From NCBI GenBank assembly GCA_019637355.1, contig JAHBVT010000001.1, forward strand, positions 3,069,192 through 3,133,191: 64,000 nucleotides of DNA, read 5' to 3'. The DNA is from Gemmatimonadaceae bacterium. GTDB lineage: Bacteria > Gemmatimonadota > Gemmatimonadetes > Gemmatimonadales > Gemmatimonadaceae. Below are positions 18,254 through 27,722 of this stretch, in pieces (position 1 is the first letter of the stretch; each line of letters begins with the position of its first letter). Position numbers and translations under genes: made by a program. The notes under the pieces are model-generated. The model had not been told where the DNA came from. It ran no database searches and saw only the letters and a list, made by a program, of their open reading frames with translations.

Positions 18254-18811
18254 CTAGCGCTCGCGTCGGTAGTGGACGGCGATGGCACCGCATTTGAGCG
18301 GCGTCGACGAGACCAGCTGCAGCCGTCGCGTGCTGGGCAGTCCGCCTTGGAACAACGTGGGGCCGTGGCCGACGATCCTCGGCTGGACGAGGAACTTGTA
18401 CTCGTCGATCAAGTCCAAGCGATCAAGTTCCGTCGCGAGGGCGCCGCTGCCGAGGAGTACGCCGGCGGGCGTCGCATCCTTCAGCCGCTGCACGCTCGTG
18501 CGCAAATCGCCGGCGAGGTGATGGCTGTTGGTCCAGGGATAGTCCGTACGCGTCGACGAGACCACGTACTTCGGCTTGGCATCGAGCTTCTCCGCCCACT
18601 CGCGGAGTGCCGGCGGGGCGTCGACGTCTCCGCGGGCGACCGCCGGCCAGTAGCTCTCCATCATCTCGTAGGTGACGCGCCCCCACAACATCGCGCCGCC
18701 CTCGTCCATCATTCGCGTGAAGAACGCGTGGGTCTCGTCGTCAGCGATTCCTACGCGGTGGTCGACGCAGCCGTCGAGCGTGACGTTGAGGCTGAAGGTC
18801 AGGAGGCCCAT
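18254..18811 (-). CDS. Dihydrofolate reductase-like (RibD C-terminal family) protein
   Basis: 185 residues from ATG 18811 (MGLLTFSLNVTLDGCVDH). Family features: N-terminal SLDG-type strand, MLWGRVTYEMMESYW, YVVSST, VLLGSGALATELDRLDLIDEYKFLVQPRIVGHG. This family shares the DHFR fold and binds NADPH, but the physiological substrate is usually unknown. It is followed on the same strand by an acetyltransferase to its right. Confidence 0.85.
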   Translation of the reverse strand: MGLLTFSLNVTLDGCVDHRVGIADDETHAFFTRMMDEGGAMLWGRVTYEMMESYWPAVARGDVDAPPALREWAEKLDAKPKYVVSSTRTDYPWTNSHHLAGDLRTSVQRLKDATPAGVLLGSGALATELDRLDLIDEYKFLVQPRIVGHGPTLFQGGLPSTRRLQLVSSTPLKCGAIAVHYRRER

Positions 18812-18821
18812 GTGGGGAAGT

Positions 18822-19400
18822 CTACTCAGGGAGCCGCGCAAGCGCCGCGATGTCCTGCCATCCATAGTTGCCGCTGCCGGGATCCGCGTCGCATTTCTCC
18901 GCGCCCAGCGCCACCCAGGCTCGGCTCGACGGGTTCCGCGCGTCGCCGTAGAGCCACATCGACGTGATTCCGCGCGCGACGAACCGACGCGCCACCCGTC
19001 CGACGAGGCGTCGCCCCAAGCCGAGTCGCTGGTAGTCCCGGAGCAGGTGGATCTTCGCGAGCTCGCCCTCGTACGCCGGGTTATCGCTGCGGTTGGCTTG
19101 TGCGAAGCCCACCAGCGCACCGTCCGCGCGCTCGACGACCAGGCAGAACCAATCGGGGTCGTCCTTCGCGAACTTCGCGCGCCACTGCTGCTCGCGGACG
19201 TCCGCGCTGGGGCCCTTCAGTCCGAACACGCCGTACGTCGCGTTCCAGGTCACGACGTGCAGCCGAGCCAAGGCAGGCACGTCCGTCGCCGTCGCGTCGC
19301 GGATGGTGAGGTCCGCGAGCGACTCGCCGCGCGCGCGGAGGCGGCGGAGGTTTCCGCGCGGTGTCGGCCGGAGGAGTCCGGCGATGAAGCGCCAGATCAC
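18822..19400 (-). CDS. GNAT-family N-acetyltransferase
   Basis: 192 residues. The GNAT core is clear: LTIRDATATDVPALARLHV at the start, WFCLVVERADGALVGFAQ, and the acetyl-CoA loop LLRDYQRLGLGRRLVGRV (Q/RxxGxG/A type). Likely acetylates a small amine or protein N-terminus. It lies 1 bp from the ankyrin gene to its right and 10 bp from the reductase to its left, so the three may be co-transcribed. Confidence 0.85.
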   Translation of the reverse strand: MIWRFIAGLLRPTPRGNLRRLRARGESLADLTIRDATATDVPALARLHVVTWNATYGVFGLKGPSADVREQQWRAKFAKDDPDWFCLVVERADGALVGFAQANRSDNPAYEGELAKIHLLRDYQRLGLGRRLVGRVARRFVARGITSMWLYGDARNPSSRAWVALGAEKCDADPGSGNYGWQDIAALARLPE

Positions 19401-19401
19401 G

Positions 19402-20193
19402 CTAGGGTCTCGGACGCGATTCCCAACGCGCCCGCCGCGCCGCGCGGCGCGCCTCGTAGTCGGCGGCCGTGCGTCCGCAGAGATCCGCCCGGTCGGGGTC
19501 CGCCCCCCGCGCGCGCAGCAGCGAGTCGAGTTCGAATCCGTACTCCAGCATCAACAAGGTTCCGCCTGTCAGGTCGGTGGCGTTGGGGTCGGCACCGCGG
19601 TCAAAGAGTAGTTCGAGAACCTGGCGTCTCGTCTCCGGCGTCGAACCATCGCCGTAGCCCAGCGTCGCGTGTGTCAGCGGAATCGGAGCCGACACTTGGC
19701 AGTCGAAGCGGCGCATCGTCTCGGCGAATCGCTCGGGCGCAAGATCTGCCTCCGGTATACGCACCTGGTCGAACCCCCCGGGCCCGGCGGCCCATCCGGT
19801 CACGTCCTGGCGAACACTTCGCATATCCAGACCCGCCCCCCGCTCCAACAGGAGCGTCGCGATGTCCACGCGTCCCATCGCCGCCGCCGCGACGAACGCT
19901 TCGAAGTCGGCACGCGGGTCCGCTCCACGGTCGAGGAGCAGTCGCACGATGGAGATGTCACCGGACTGCACCGCGAACCACAAGGTGCTCTCCGTCAGCG
20001 GTGCCGGAGGAACGGGCCGCGCACCGGCATCCAGCAGTTGGGTCACGCGGGCCAAGTCGCCCCGTCGCGCCGCCATATCCAGCTGGTCCGAGCCGGTCAG
20101 CCGGTAGCGGAAGCCGCTGGCGGAGGACCCCGCACAGGCGACTGCGCTCAGGATTGCCGTGAGGAGTGCCGCGGCATTGGGGAGCCGACGCAT
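19402..20193 (-). CDS. Ankyrin-repeat lipoprotein
   Basis: 263 residues with lipobox (LSAVACAGSSA). Several ankyrin repeats follow (LDMAARRGDLARVTQLLDAG, LWFAVQSGDISIVRLLLDRG, FVAAAAMGRVDIATLLLERG, VLELLFDRGADPNATDLTG). It should be an envelope-anchored protein-binding scaffold. The partner is unknown. Confidence 0.85.
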   Translation of the reverse strand: MRRLPNAAALLTAILSAVACAGSSASGFRYRLTGSDQLDMAARRGDLARVTQLLDAGARPVPPAPLTESTLWFAVQSGDISIVRLLLDRGADPRADFEAFVAAAAMGRVDIATLLLERGAGLDMRSVRQDVTGWAAGPGGFDQVRIPEADLAPERFAETMRRFDCQVSAPIPLTHATLGYGDGSTPETRRQVLELLFDRGADPNATDLTGGTLLMLEYGFELDSLLRARGADPDRADLCGRTAADYEARRAARRARWESRPRP

Positions 20194-20387
20194 AGAATCT
20201 CCGGTCTGAAAAGCGCGCGTGCTGCTCCATAATGGCTCCAGATTCGCTGAGGCGCCAACAGCGCATTCAAGCTGCCGTTCATCCCGCGGTAGGACGGCTC
20301 GCCCCAGCCGCGTGACACGCGTCGTTCAGTCGCGGGTAGCCATCGGTGGACGCTGTTACTCACTGACTCTGGCTCGAGGAATCGACG

Positions 20388-20831
20388 ATGCTCAAACACT
20401 GGCACTTCTTCATTCCGCTCGTGCTGGCGACCGCGGCCTGCGCCGCCCCAACCGACGCGCGCCGCATCGTCGACGAGTTCGCGCTGGTCGAGATCATCAC
20501 GAGCGCACCTGCGGCGCCCAGTGCGCCGGTCGCCGACACCATCCGCCTCTACGAGGCCGGCCGCGGCGAGAAAATCACGCGACTGGCCTTCCCCGGCACC
20601 GCGCCTCGCCGCTTCGTCGTGCCGTTCGAGTATCAGCGTGAGGATGATTACTTCGTGATCTCGTGGGGCTGTGTGGACGTGATCAGCGTACGCTCCACCT
20701 GCGTTCAAGGACCGCACGACGCCGGCAGCCTGCTCGCGGGCGAGCTGCGGCTGGATTCTATGCGGTTTCCGGGCGACTACCAGACGGTCTGGGTACGGAC
20801 GGCGCGCTTCTCTCAACGCGCCGGACTGTGA
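20388..20831 (+). CDS. Hypothetical lipoprotein
   Basis: 147 residues with lipobox LATAACAAP. The mature domain is a small beta-rich protein with three later cysteines, family not recognised. Its TGA overlaps the GTG start of the S41 peptidase (GTGA), so the two are translationally coupled and may work together in the periplasm. Confidence 0.6.
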   Translation: MLKHWHFFIPLVLATAACAAPTDARRIVDEFALVEIITSAPAAPSAPVADTIRLYEAGRGEKITRLAFPGTAPRRFVVPFEYQREDDYFVISWGCVDVISVRSTCVQGPHDAGSLLAGELRLDSMRFPGDYQTVWVRTARFSQRAGL

Positions 20832-22552
20832 ACCGCACGGGCTGCCTTCGACTCGGCGCGCTCGCTGCAGTGCTGACGTGCGCTGCGGCGCAGGGCGGTG
20901 CCCAGGAGCTGACGGCCAAGTCGGCGCACGACGAGATCCAACGCGCGCGCGGCCGCGCGGCCGCATTGCTTCGGGCGGGTGATTCCGCCGGTGTCACCGA
21001 ACTCGAGTCGCTGCTCTCGCGCTTGCGCGAGCCGCAGCTCCGCGACCTCGCCAATGGCTATCCGTACCTCGCCAATCGCGCGCTCAACCTCGAGATGGAT
21101 CTGGCGCGCGCCGGACTCGCTCGAGGCGACACCGCCGCGGCGCATCAGCATTTTCTGCGCGCCCTGAACGCCGATCCCCCGCCGAGCAGCCCCTTGTCGG
21201 AGTTTGACTCCACGCTCACACGTCTGCTCACCGCTGACGAGGCCCGCAGCTACGACGCGGCGTGGCGCACCCGCACTGGCTTGCGACTCGCCACCGCGTT
21301 CCGCTCGGAGTCGTTTGACGTGGCCGATCGCATCGCGGCGCTTTCGCTGCTCTGGGCCGAGGTGCGATGGGGCTTCCCGAACATAGAGCGCGGTGCGATG
21401 CCGGTGTGGGACTCGCTGTACCGTGCGGCCATCCCGCGCGTGATCGCCGCCGAGGCCGAGTGGACGGCCTGGCAGGAACTCCAGCGCCTCGTCGCGCAAC
21501 TCGAGGACGGACACACGAACGTGTATCCCCCGCCGGCGCTGGTGGATCGTCACTGGGCGCGGCCCCCGATCACGACGGAGCGGGTCGAGGGACGCGTGGT
21601 CATTCGCGCGGCGTCGGCGGCGGCCCGGGCGCTCGGTGTGGAGCCCGGTGCCATCATCGAGACGATTGATGGTGAGCTGGTCGACTCGTATGCCGCACGG
21701 GAAATCGCGCCGTATGTGTCCTCCTCCACGCCGCAGGATCGCGAGGTGCGGGTCTACGGCTACCACCTGCTGCGTGGTCCGGTGGACCGCGACCTGCGAC
21801 TCGGCCTCGCGTCAGCGAGCGCCCCGCGTCGTGAGGTGGTCGTGCCGCGTGACACGCCGCGCGATGCGACGGTTGGACGTGCCGTGCGCGACAGCATCCT
21901 GCCGAACGGCATCGGCTACCTGCGCATTGACCACTTCGAGGACGAGCGCATCGCGGCGATGGTGCAGGAAAGCCTCGCACGCCTCGCGGGCACACAAGGG
22001 CTGATTGTGGACCTGCGCCGCAACGGCGGCGGCAACTCGTCCCTCGGGTTCGGCCTGCTCCGCGCACTGGCGGATGCACCAATCGTGCTGCCGACCTCGT
22101 GGATCCGCACGATGCCGTCGTTCTGGAAGGCGCGCGGGTTCCACAGTCTCACGATGCACCTTCCCGCGGACACGCTGGCGCTTGACCCAACGATTGATCG
22201 CTACGACGCGCCCGTAGCGTTCCTCGTGGGCCCGATGACATTCTCGGCCGCCGAGGACGTCACGGCGATGTTCCAGGGGATGCGGCGCGGCGCGATCGTC
22301 GGGCTCCCCACGGGCGGGAGCACGGGGCAGCCGTATGTCTTCCGGCTGCCGGGCGGTGGACAGGCACGCGTGCGGACCAAGCACGATGTCGCGCCGGGCG
22401 GCGTGGAGTTCGACGGCGTCGGCATCGCTCCCGACGTGATCGTGCCGCAAACACTGGATGGCATCCGTGCTGGCCAAGACGAGCAACTGGAGGCAGCGGT
22501 CCGGCACCTCGAGGAGCGACGCCGCGGCCCTCGCGGCGAGCACGACTTCTAG
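20828..22552 (+). CDS. S41-family C-terminal-processing-type peptidase
   Basis: 574 residues from GTG 20828, signal peptide near the start. A helical N-terminal region is followed by a PDZ-like segment (AARALGVEPGAIIETIDGELV) and the S41 core: GYLRIDHFEDERI, GLIVDLRRNGGGNSS, and the nucleophile stretch VGPMTFSAAEDVTAMFQ with its serine. These enzymes cut near exposed C-termini in the periplasm. Larger than the usual CtpA because of the N-terminal extension. Confidence 0.87.
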   Translation: MNRTGCLRLGALAAVLTCAAAQGGAQELTAKSAHDEIQRARGRAAALLRAGDSAGVTELESLLSRLREPQLRDLANGYPYLANRALNLEMDLARAGLARGDTAAAHQHFLRALNADPPPSSPLSEFDSTLTRLLTADEARSYDAAWRTRTGLRLATAFRSESFDVADRIAALSLLWAEVRWGFPNIERGAMPVWDSLYRAAIPRVIAAEAEWTAWQELQRLVAQLEDGHTNVYPPPALVDRHWARPPITTERVEGRVVIRAASAAARALGVEPGAIIETIDGELVDSYAAREIAPYVSSSTPQDREVRVYGYHLLRGPVDRDLRLGLASASAPRREVVVPRDTPRDATVGRAVRDSILPNGIGYLRIDHFEDERIAAMVQESLARLAGTQGLIVDLRRNGGGNSSLGFGLLRALADAPIVLPTSWIRTMPSFWKARGFHSLTMHLPADTLALDPTIDRYDAPVAFLVGPMTFSAAEDVTAMFQGMRRGAIVGLPTGGSTGQPYVFRLPGGGQARVRTKHDVAPGGVEFDGVGIAPDVIVPQTLDGIRAGQDEQLEAAVRHLEERRRGPRGEHDF

Positions 22553-22581
22553 AAGCGCTGCCGACGCACGTACTGCGCACC

Positions 22582-22599
22582 GCCCGTCAGCGGACGGGC
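22582..22599. terminator. Hairpin between convergent S41 and M16 genes
   Basis: A 7-bp GC stem GCCCGTC-agcg-GACGGGC sits at the end of two convergent genes and overlaps the stop of the minus-strand one. No T run. Weak support by position only. Confidence 0.35.
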
Positions 22600-24032
22600 C
22601 GCCCCTCGACATCGTGAATGACGATCGGGCCGAGTTGGAGCTTGGCGAGCATCGCCTCGATGGTGGCGCGGTCCCCAGCGACGGCGACAACCATACGGTC
22701 CACGTCGAGGTAAGTCCGAGCCACGCGGACGATGTCCTCGCGTGTCACCTCTTGGTATCGCCGCGCCAGATCGATGTAGAAGTCTTCGCCCGCTCCCTGC
22801 TGCACGATGCCCCGCAGGGCGAACGCCGTCGACTGCACGGTCTGGAAGCGCCCGACCAGCGACGACGCGATGGCCTGCCTCGCTTGCTCGAACTCCGCCT
22901 CGGCAATCGGGATCTCGCCCGCGATGCCCCGCAGTTCGCGCAGGATCTCCACGAGTGCGCTGTCGGTCTTGCTGCGTTCGACCGCCGTGACGACACGGAA
23001 CGCGCCGGGCCCACGCCCGAACTCGAAGCCGGCCCAGATGTCGTAGGTGAATCCACGCCGCTCTCGGAGATTCTGGCTGAGTCGCGATTGCAGCCCCGTG
23101 CCCAAGATCTGCCTGAGCATCACCGCGGCGTAGAAGTCCGGCGATGCACGCGGCATCGCCGGAAGTCCGATGAGGAACTGCGTCTGCGTCGCTCCCGGGA
23201 GATCGACGAGGTGGATGGATGCTCCGGTGCGGCGAGGAAGCGGCGGATAGTCGAACCGCGTTGGCGCGCCATCGCCGGACCAGCCACCGAAGGCTGCCTC
23301 CACCTGAGCGCGCACCGTTGCCGGATCGACGTCACCCACGACCAGAATGGTCGCACGGCCCGGCTGTAGGTACTCGCGGTGCACCGCGCGCAGGTCGTCC
23401 AAGGTGATTCGTGTGAGCGGCTCGGTGGTACGCAGTCCCTTCGCGTAGGGATGCTGCTCGCCGAAGACGGCGTTGAGGAACGTCCCGGTGGCGAGCGCGT
23501 TGAGCTGGCTCTGCCATCCCGTCACGGTCTGGATCGCACGACGGCGGACGAGTTCGAAAGCCGCTGTGTCGAACGCGGGTTCCGCTGCGAGCCCGGCGAC
23601 GAGATGCATCGCCGACTCGAGGTGGTTCGGCATTGCCGTGAAGCCGATCGTGCCGTCCTCGCGGCCGAAGTTCAGCGCGATGCGAACGCCGAGTCGCTGG
23701 CTCGCTTCCGCGAACTGCTGTCCTGGATGGCTTCGCGACCCTTGCTCCATCAGGTTGGCGAGCAGCGACACCGCGCCCGGAAGCGCTGGGGGATCGAACG
23801 ACGATGCACCGCCGCCAAGTTCAAGGGTAAACGACACCAAGGGCACACCGGTGCGGCGCGCGACCACGAGCCGGATTCCGTTGGGAAGCTCGCTGGAGAC
23901 GAACGGAAGCCGCTGGATGGCCGGAGTCGGCCCGGGTTGCGGCGGCACGCGTCGATCGACGGGACCTTCCTGCGCGACGGCAGCCGCGGCACCCACACAC
24001 ACGGCGACGACCAACAAGGCGACGCGCAGCAT
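22587..24032 (-). CDS. M16 peptidase-like protein, non-catalytic partner
   Basis: 481 residues from ATG 24032, signal peptide LLVVAVCVGAAAAVAQ. Two M16 domains are visible, but the zinc motif HxxEH is absent (the matching place reads LLANLMEQGSRS). The second domain keeps the R...Y-type substrate-binding segment LRERRGFTYDIWAG. Such proteins pair with an active M16 subunit. Its start overlaps the stop of the catalytic gene (TGATG), which supports a heterodimer. Confidence 0.85.
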   Translation of the reverse strand: MLRVALLVVAVCVGAAAAVAQEGPVDRRVPPQPGPTPAIQRLPFVSSELPNGIRLVVARRTGVPLVSFTLELGGGASSFDPPALPGAVSLLANLMEQGSRSHPGQQFAEASQRLGVRIALNFGREDGTIGFTAMPNHLESAMHLVAGLAAEPAFDTAAFELVRRRAIQTVTGWQSQLNALATGTFLNAVFGEQHPYAKGLRTTEPLTRITLDDLRAVHREYLQPGRATILVVGDVDPATVRAQVEAAFGGWSGDGAPTRFDYPPLPRRTGASIHLVDLPGATQTQFLIGLPAMPRASPDFYAAVMLRQILGTGLQSRLSQNLRERRGFTYDIWAGFEFGRGPGAFRVVTAVERSKTDSALVEILRELRGIAGEIPIAEAEFEQARQAIASSLVGRFQTVQSTAFALRGIVQQGAGEDFYIDLARRYQEVTREDIVRVARTYLDVDRMVVAVAGDRATIEAMLAKLQLGPIVIHDVEGRPVR

Positions 24033-25456
24033 CACGGCACCTCCGTGATGTCGTAGCCACGGCCGTCTGCGGCGATGCGCACGCGCGCGCTCGTGCCAGG
24101 GTGTGCGCTGAGCTCCGGCTTTCCGGTGGGGACCACGCTGAGCACGACGCGTCGGCTGCCGAGGTGCCGCCGCGCCGCGTCGCGAACCTGCGCGGGCGTC
24201 ATCTCGTGCAAGCGCCGCAGGTACGTCGCGTAATGCTCGGGATCTTCCGCTTGCACGCTCCCTTGGATCAGGCGATATGCGCGCTCGTCCGCGGCGCTGA
24301 GGCCAGCGACCCAAGTGGTCATCAGCGTGGCTCGCACCATCTCAACCTCCTCTGCAGTCGGACCGTGTGCGGCTACATCCGCCATCAGTGAGTCCACCAC
24401 GGCGAGAATCGCCGCGAGCGTCTGTCCCGGTGCGGGTTCCGCCGTGAGCTTGAACTCGCCCGTGTGCTGCCAGCCTGACTGGCTGACGGTGACGCGCGAC
24501 GCCAACTGCCGCTCCTGCACGAGCACACGTGTGAGCCGAGAGTAGCCCGTCTGCGCGAGTACCGCTGCGAGCGTCGCCAGTGCCGCGTCGTCCGGCGTGC
24601 CCAGTGCCGAGCTCGGCCAGTACACTGCTAGGCGAGGAGCGGCGACGTTCTCCTCGTAGACCAGGTGCCGCTCGGCCCTCAAGGGCGCCGAAGGCACCGC
24701 GACACGGCGAACCGCCTCTGGGCCGGTGAGGTCGCCGAACCAGCGCGCGATCTGTGAGCGCACCACGGCAGGGTCGAACCCTCCCGCAATCGCGAGCGTG
24801 GCGTTCGCCGGCCCGTACCAGGTGCGATGAAACGCACGGATATCGTCGAGCGACGCGGCGTCGAGATCAGGCATATAGCCCGCAGGAAACCACCCGTGCG
24901 GATGCGACGCACCGTACATCGCCCAGAGCATTATCTCGTGCATCCGACCGTACGGCGCATCTACGATGCCGCGACGCTCGTTCTTGACAACTTCGCGGTC
25001 GGCCAGGAAGCGCGCCGAGTCGAGCGACGAAATGAGAAAACCCATCCGATCGGCCTCGAGCCAGAGCACCTGCTCAAGGTGGTTCGCCAACACGCTAACG
25101 AAGTAGCCGGTGGCGTCGTGATTGGTGAACCCGTTGCTCCACCCGCCGCCCTGCCGGATGAGCCGCTCGTACTCGCCGGCCGGTGCGTGCTGTGAGCCGC
25201 CGAACATCACGTGCTCAAATAGATGTGCGAAACCCATCTGCCCGCTCGGCTCGTCGCGTGAGCCGACGCCGTACCAGAGGTGCAGCCCAGCCATCACCGT
25301 CGTGGAGTCGGGCGCGAGGATCACCCGAAGCCCGTTGGGGAGTTCGTACCGCTCCACGTCGAGATGGATAGTCGGCATCTGGGACGCGACGCCGACAGGT
25401 AGCAATGCGACCAGCATCCACGCGACGATGACCCCACAGAGCTTGCGCATTCTCAT
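24032..25456 (-). CDS. M16 family zinc peptidase, catalytic subunit
   Basis: 474 residues from ATG 25456 (MRMRKL...), signal peptide ending near ASQ. Zinc motif HLFEH followed about 75 residues later by the distal glutamate region NERRGIVDAPYG gives a full M16 active site. It makes a pair with the inactive subunit downstream. Expression probably responds to the GntR regulator that diverges from it across an AT-rich spacer. Confidence 0.9.
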   Translation of the reverse strand: MRMRKLCGVIVAWMLVALLPVGVASQMPTIHLDVERYELPNGLRVILAPDSTTVMAGLHLWYGVGSRDEPSGQMGFAHLFEHVMFGGSQHAPAGEYERLIRQGGGWSNGFTNHDATGYFVSVLANHLEQVLWLEADRMGFLISSLDSARFLADREVVKNERRGIVDAPYGRMHEIMLWAMYGASHPHGWFPAGYMPDLDAASLDDIRAFHRTWYGPANATLAIAGGFDPAVVRSQIARWFGDLTGPEAVRRVAVPSAPLRAERHLVYEENVAAPRLAVYWPSSALGTPDDAALATLAAVLAQTGYSRLTRVLVQERQLASRVTVSQSGWQHTGEFKLTAEPAPGQTLAAILAVVDSLMADVAAHGPTAEEVEMVRATLMTTWVAGLSAADERAYRLIQGSVQAEDPEHYATYLRRLHEMTPAQVRDAARRHLGSRRVVLSVVPTGKPELSAHPGTSARVRIAADGRGYDITEVP

Positions 25457-25489
25457 AACAGAACGTAATGTGTTATGTGTTATTGTTAT
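25455..25489. promoter_or_regulatory. AT-rich operator/promoter between M16 genes and GntR gene
   Basis: A strikingly AT-rich patch in a GC-rich region. Three TGTTAT copies at 25471, 25478 and 25484, plus the inverse ATAACA at 25455-25460, lie between divergent genes. This pattern suits a GntR-type dimer operator controlling both the peptidase pair and the regulator itself. Confidence 0.4.
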
Positions 25490-25533
25490 ATATTCTGACA
25501 CAGCGTACCCTGCAGCGCGAGGCCAGTCAAGCC

Positions 25534-26427
25534 GTGACACCGCATCCGTATCAGCAGCTCGTTGACCGTCTGCGGTTCGCGATCGCCACCGGTGAACTCG
25601 CACCGGGCTCAGTCCTGCCATCGTTGCGCAGCGGCGCGCAGGAGTACGGAGTGCACCTCCACACGGTGCGACGCGCGTATCACGAGTTGGCGCAGGCGGG
25701 CTTGGTGCGCGTGGATGCGCGCCGCGGCACCATCGTGCTCCCCGTCGTCGGCGCGCAATCGAGTCTCGATGCGTTCCTGGGGGAGATGCTCGCGGCGGCG
25801 CAGCAGCGCTACGGTCTGTCGAATGCGGAGGTGGTCGCGGCACTCGAACGACGCCGGAGCGCGTCAACACCGACGGTCAGTGTCGCCGAGTGCAGCCGCA
25901 CGCTTGCCGGATCCATCGCACGCCAGATTGCGCAACGGTGGCGCGTGACGGCGGTGCCACACGTGCTCGGCGACGGTGCGCTCCCGAACGGGCGCCTGAT
26001 CTCGACCTACTTCCATTATCGCGAGGTGACGGCGGCCACCGCACAACGTCCCGGCGACGTGACCTACGTGCGGATCGCCATCGCGCGCGCGCTGGTCGCC
26101 ACGTTGCTCAGGGCTCGCAGCACGGGGAGGCTCCGCCACCTCGTGCTGCGCGAGACGGACGCGCAGTTAGGCCAGCAAGTGGCCGGGGCCCTCCAATACG
26201 CGCTGCGGGACCAAGTCGAGATCGAAGTGCAGGTGACCGCTACGGGTGCTCCGGTCGCGGCGCCACCGGCCGGTCAGATGCTCCTCCTCTCGCCCCGCCA
26301 GTGGGATGCACTGCCGGCGTCAGCGCTGCCACCGCGCGTCGCACTACTCGAGTACGATGTGGATCCGACAGACCTCGAGGGGCTCGGACCGGTGCACGGC
26401 TGGGTGCCCGTGCCGCCGCGACGCTGA
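25534..26427 (+). CDS. GntR-family regulator with unusual C-terminal domain
   Basis: 297 residues from GTG 25534 (MTPHPYQQLVDRL); the frame is open further upstream. The N-terminal ~75 residues are a GntR winged helix (LRFAIATGELAPGSVLPSLR, HTVRRAYHELAQAGLVRVDARRGTIV). The remaining ~200 residues do not resemble FadR, HutC or MocR effector domains that I recognise. It faces the M16 pair, so an autoregulated peptidase repressor is plausible. Confidence 0.75.
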   Translation: MTPHPYQQLVDRLRFAIATGELAPGSVLPSLRSGAQEYGVHLHTVRRAYHELAQAGLVRVDARRGTIVLPVVGAQSSLDAFLGEMLAAAQQRYGLSNAEVVAALERRRSASTPTVSVAECSRTLAGSIARQIAQRWRVTAVPHVLGDGALPNGRLISTYFHYREVTAATAQRPGDVTYVRIAIARALVATLLRARSTGRLRHLVLRETDAQLGQQVAGALQYALRDQVEIEVQVTATGAPVAAPPAGQMLLLSPRQWDALPASALPPRVALLEYDVDPTDLEGLGPVHGWVPVPPRR

Positions 26428-26460
26428 AGTGGCCGAACGTGGCTCGCGCATCGGTGGCGC

Positions 26461-27582
26461 TTACGGGGCGCCGGTCAGCCGCAACGCGCGCACCACGACT
26501 CTCGGCACTTGATCCTCGTCGGTGCGGTATCCGGCAATGCGACCATCGGCGAGCAACCACGGATAGAAGCCCGGGATGACGGTGGTGGCAATCAGCGCCC
26601 CCCGATCAGGATCGATCACATCAACGACGGTCTCATACAGCAGCTGTGGAATGCGGTCGAGGAGCGTCCACCCGACGACATCCCCTGCACGAACGCTCGG
26701 CGTTCCGACGCCCTCCCGCCAACTCGGCGCCGCACGCGTAACGGCGATCCACAGGCGGCCCCGGTCGTCCACGCGTAGTGATTGCAGGACGGGCAGCGGT
26801 GCGCGGGTGTCTGTGGCCCCGGGGTCAACTTCACGCGTTGGAAACCAGTCGGCGCGCCGCACCAAGCTGCGGCGCAGTGCGCCGTCGAGCGTCCACTCGT
26901 CAAGCCGGTAGCCGAGGCGCTGCGCGGCCCATACGCCGTGGACGGACGCGGCCAGTGCACGATCGAGACTTCGAGGCGCGACCCCTGCCCCTGGTGCCTC
27001 GGCCGTCGCGATTCCCCTGATGTGCTCTCCTTCGGCGCCGAATACCTGCAGCAACGTCACCCGACCATCTGCGCTGGCGAGCGGCCGGCTCGTCACAAAA
27101 CGCTGGTCGCGGAGCAAGCGCACGTCGCTCCACCCGGTCGGTCCTCGCACGGATCGCACGTACGACCACGGATCGGCCGGCGAATGCACGGAGCGCCGAG
27201 CGGCGCGGACATCGAACACCCACACGGAGTCCTGGGCGTCGGTAAGCGCAGCCAGCGCGAGGCGGAACTCTCCGGGACCGCCACCGCTGCCTCCAATGCG
27301 GCGCACGAAGCGGCCGCTGCCATCGTACACGAACGGACCGCCCTCGTGAACCTCCTCAAGGACAAACGTTTGCCCGTTGGCGCCAGAGCTGACCCACACC
27401 GGAGCCCGATTCAGCTCAGGGGTATCGGGGTCACCGAGAGTTACCTCACTTCCCGCGACGATTGCGCAGTTACGACAACTCGGGATTTCCGGCACGACGA
27501 TGGGCTGTTGTGCGATTGCGACTGCGGCGATGACCGCCAAGAGGCCGGAGACTGCTCCGGACTGGGTGAGCAACTGCGACAT
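26461..27582 (-). CDS. Secreted 6-bladed beta-propeller-like protein
   Basis: 373 residues from ATG 27582, hydrophobic leader near residues 10-24. Repeated segments such as GPFVYDGSGRFVRRIGGSGGGPGEF and LRVDDRGRLWIAV match the NHL/6-bladed propeller pattern common in secreted proteins of this type of genome. Function unknown. Confidence 0.7.
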   Translation of the reverse strand: MSQLLTQSGAVSGLLAVIAAVAIAQQPIVVPEIPSCRNCAIVAGSEVTLGDPDTPELNRAPVWVSSGANGQTFVLEEVHEGGPFVYDGSGRFVRRIGGSGGGPGEFRLALAALTDAQDSVWVFDVRAARRSVHSPADPWSYVRSVRGPTGWSDVRLLRDQRFVTSRPLASADGRVTLLQVFGAEGEHIRGIATAEAPGAGVAPRSLDRALAASVHGVWAAQRLGYRLDEWTLDGALRRSLVRRADWFPTREVDPGATDTRAPLPVLQSLRVDDRGRLWIAVTRAAPSWREGVGTPSVRAGDVVGWTLLDRIPQLLYETVVDVIDPDRGALIATTVIPGFYPWLLADGRIAGYRTDEDQVPRVVVRALRLTGAP

Positions 27583-27722
27583 CTGGGAGCTCTCCTTGGG
27601 GACGCGGGAACCTTCCGTTGGCGACACGCTGCACTGCACTGTCCGTCACGGCGTGCCGGCCAACGGTTGCTGCGATTCGTCCCGTTCCACGCTGGAACGC
27701 GCCGTCGCGCCCAGCATTCCGC

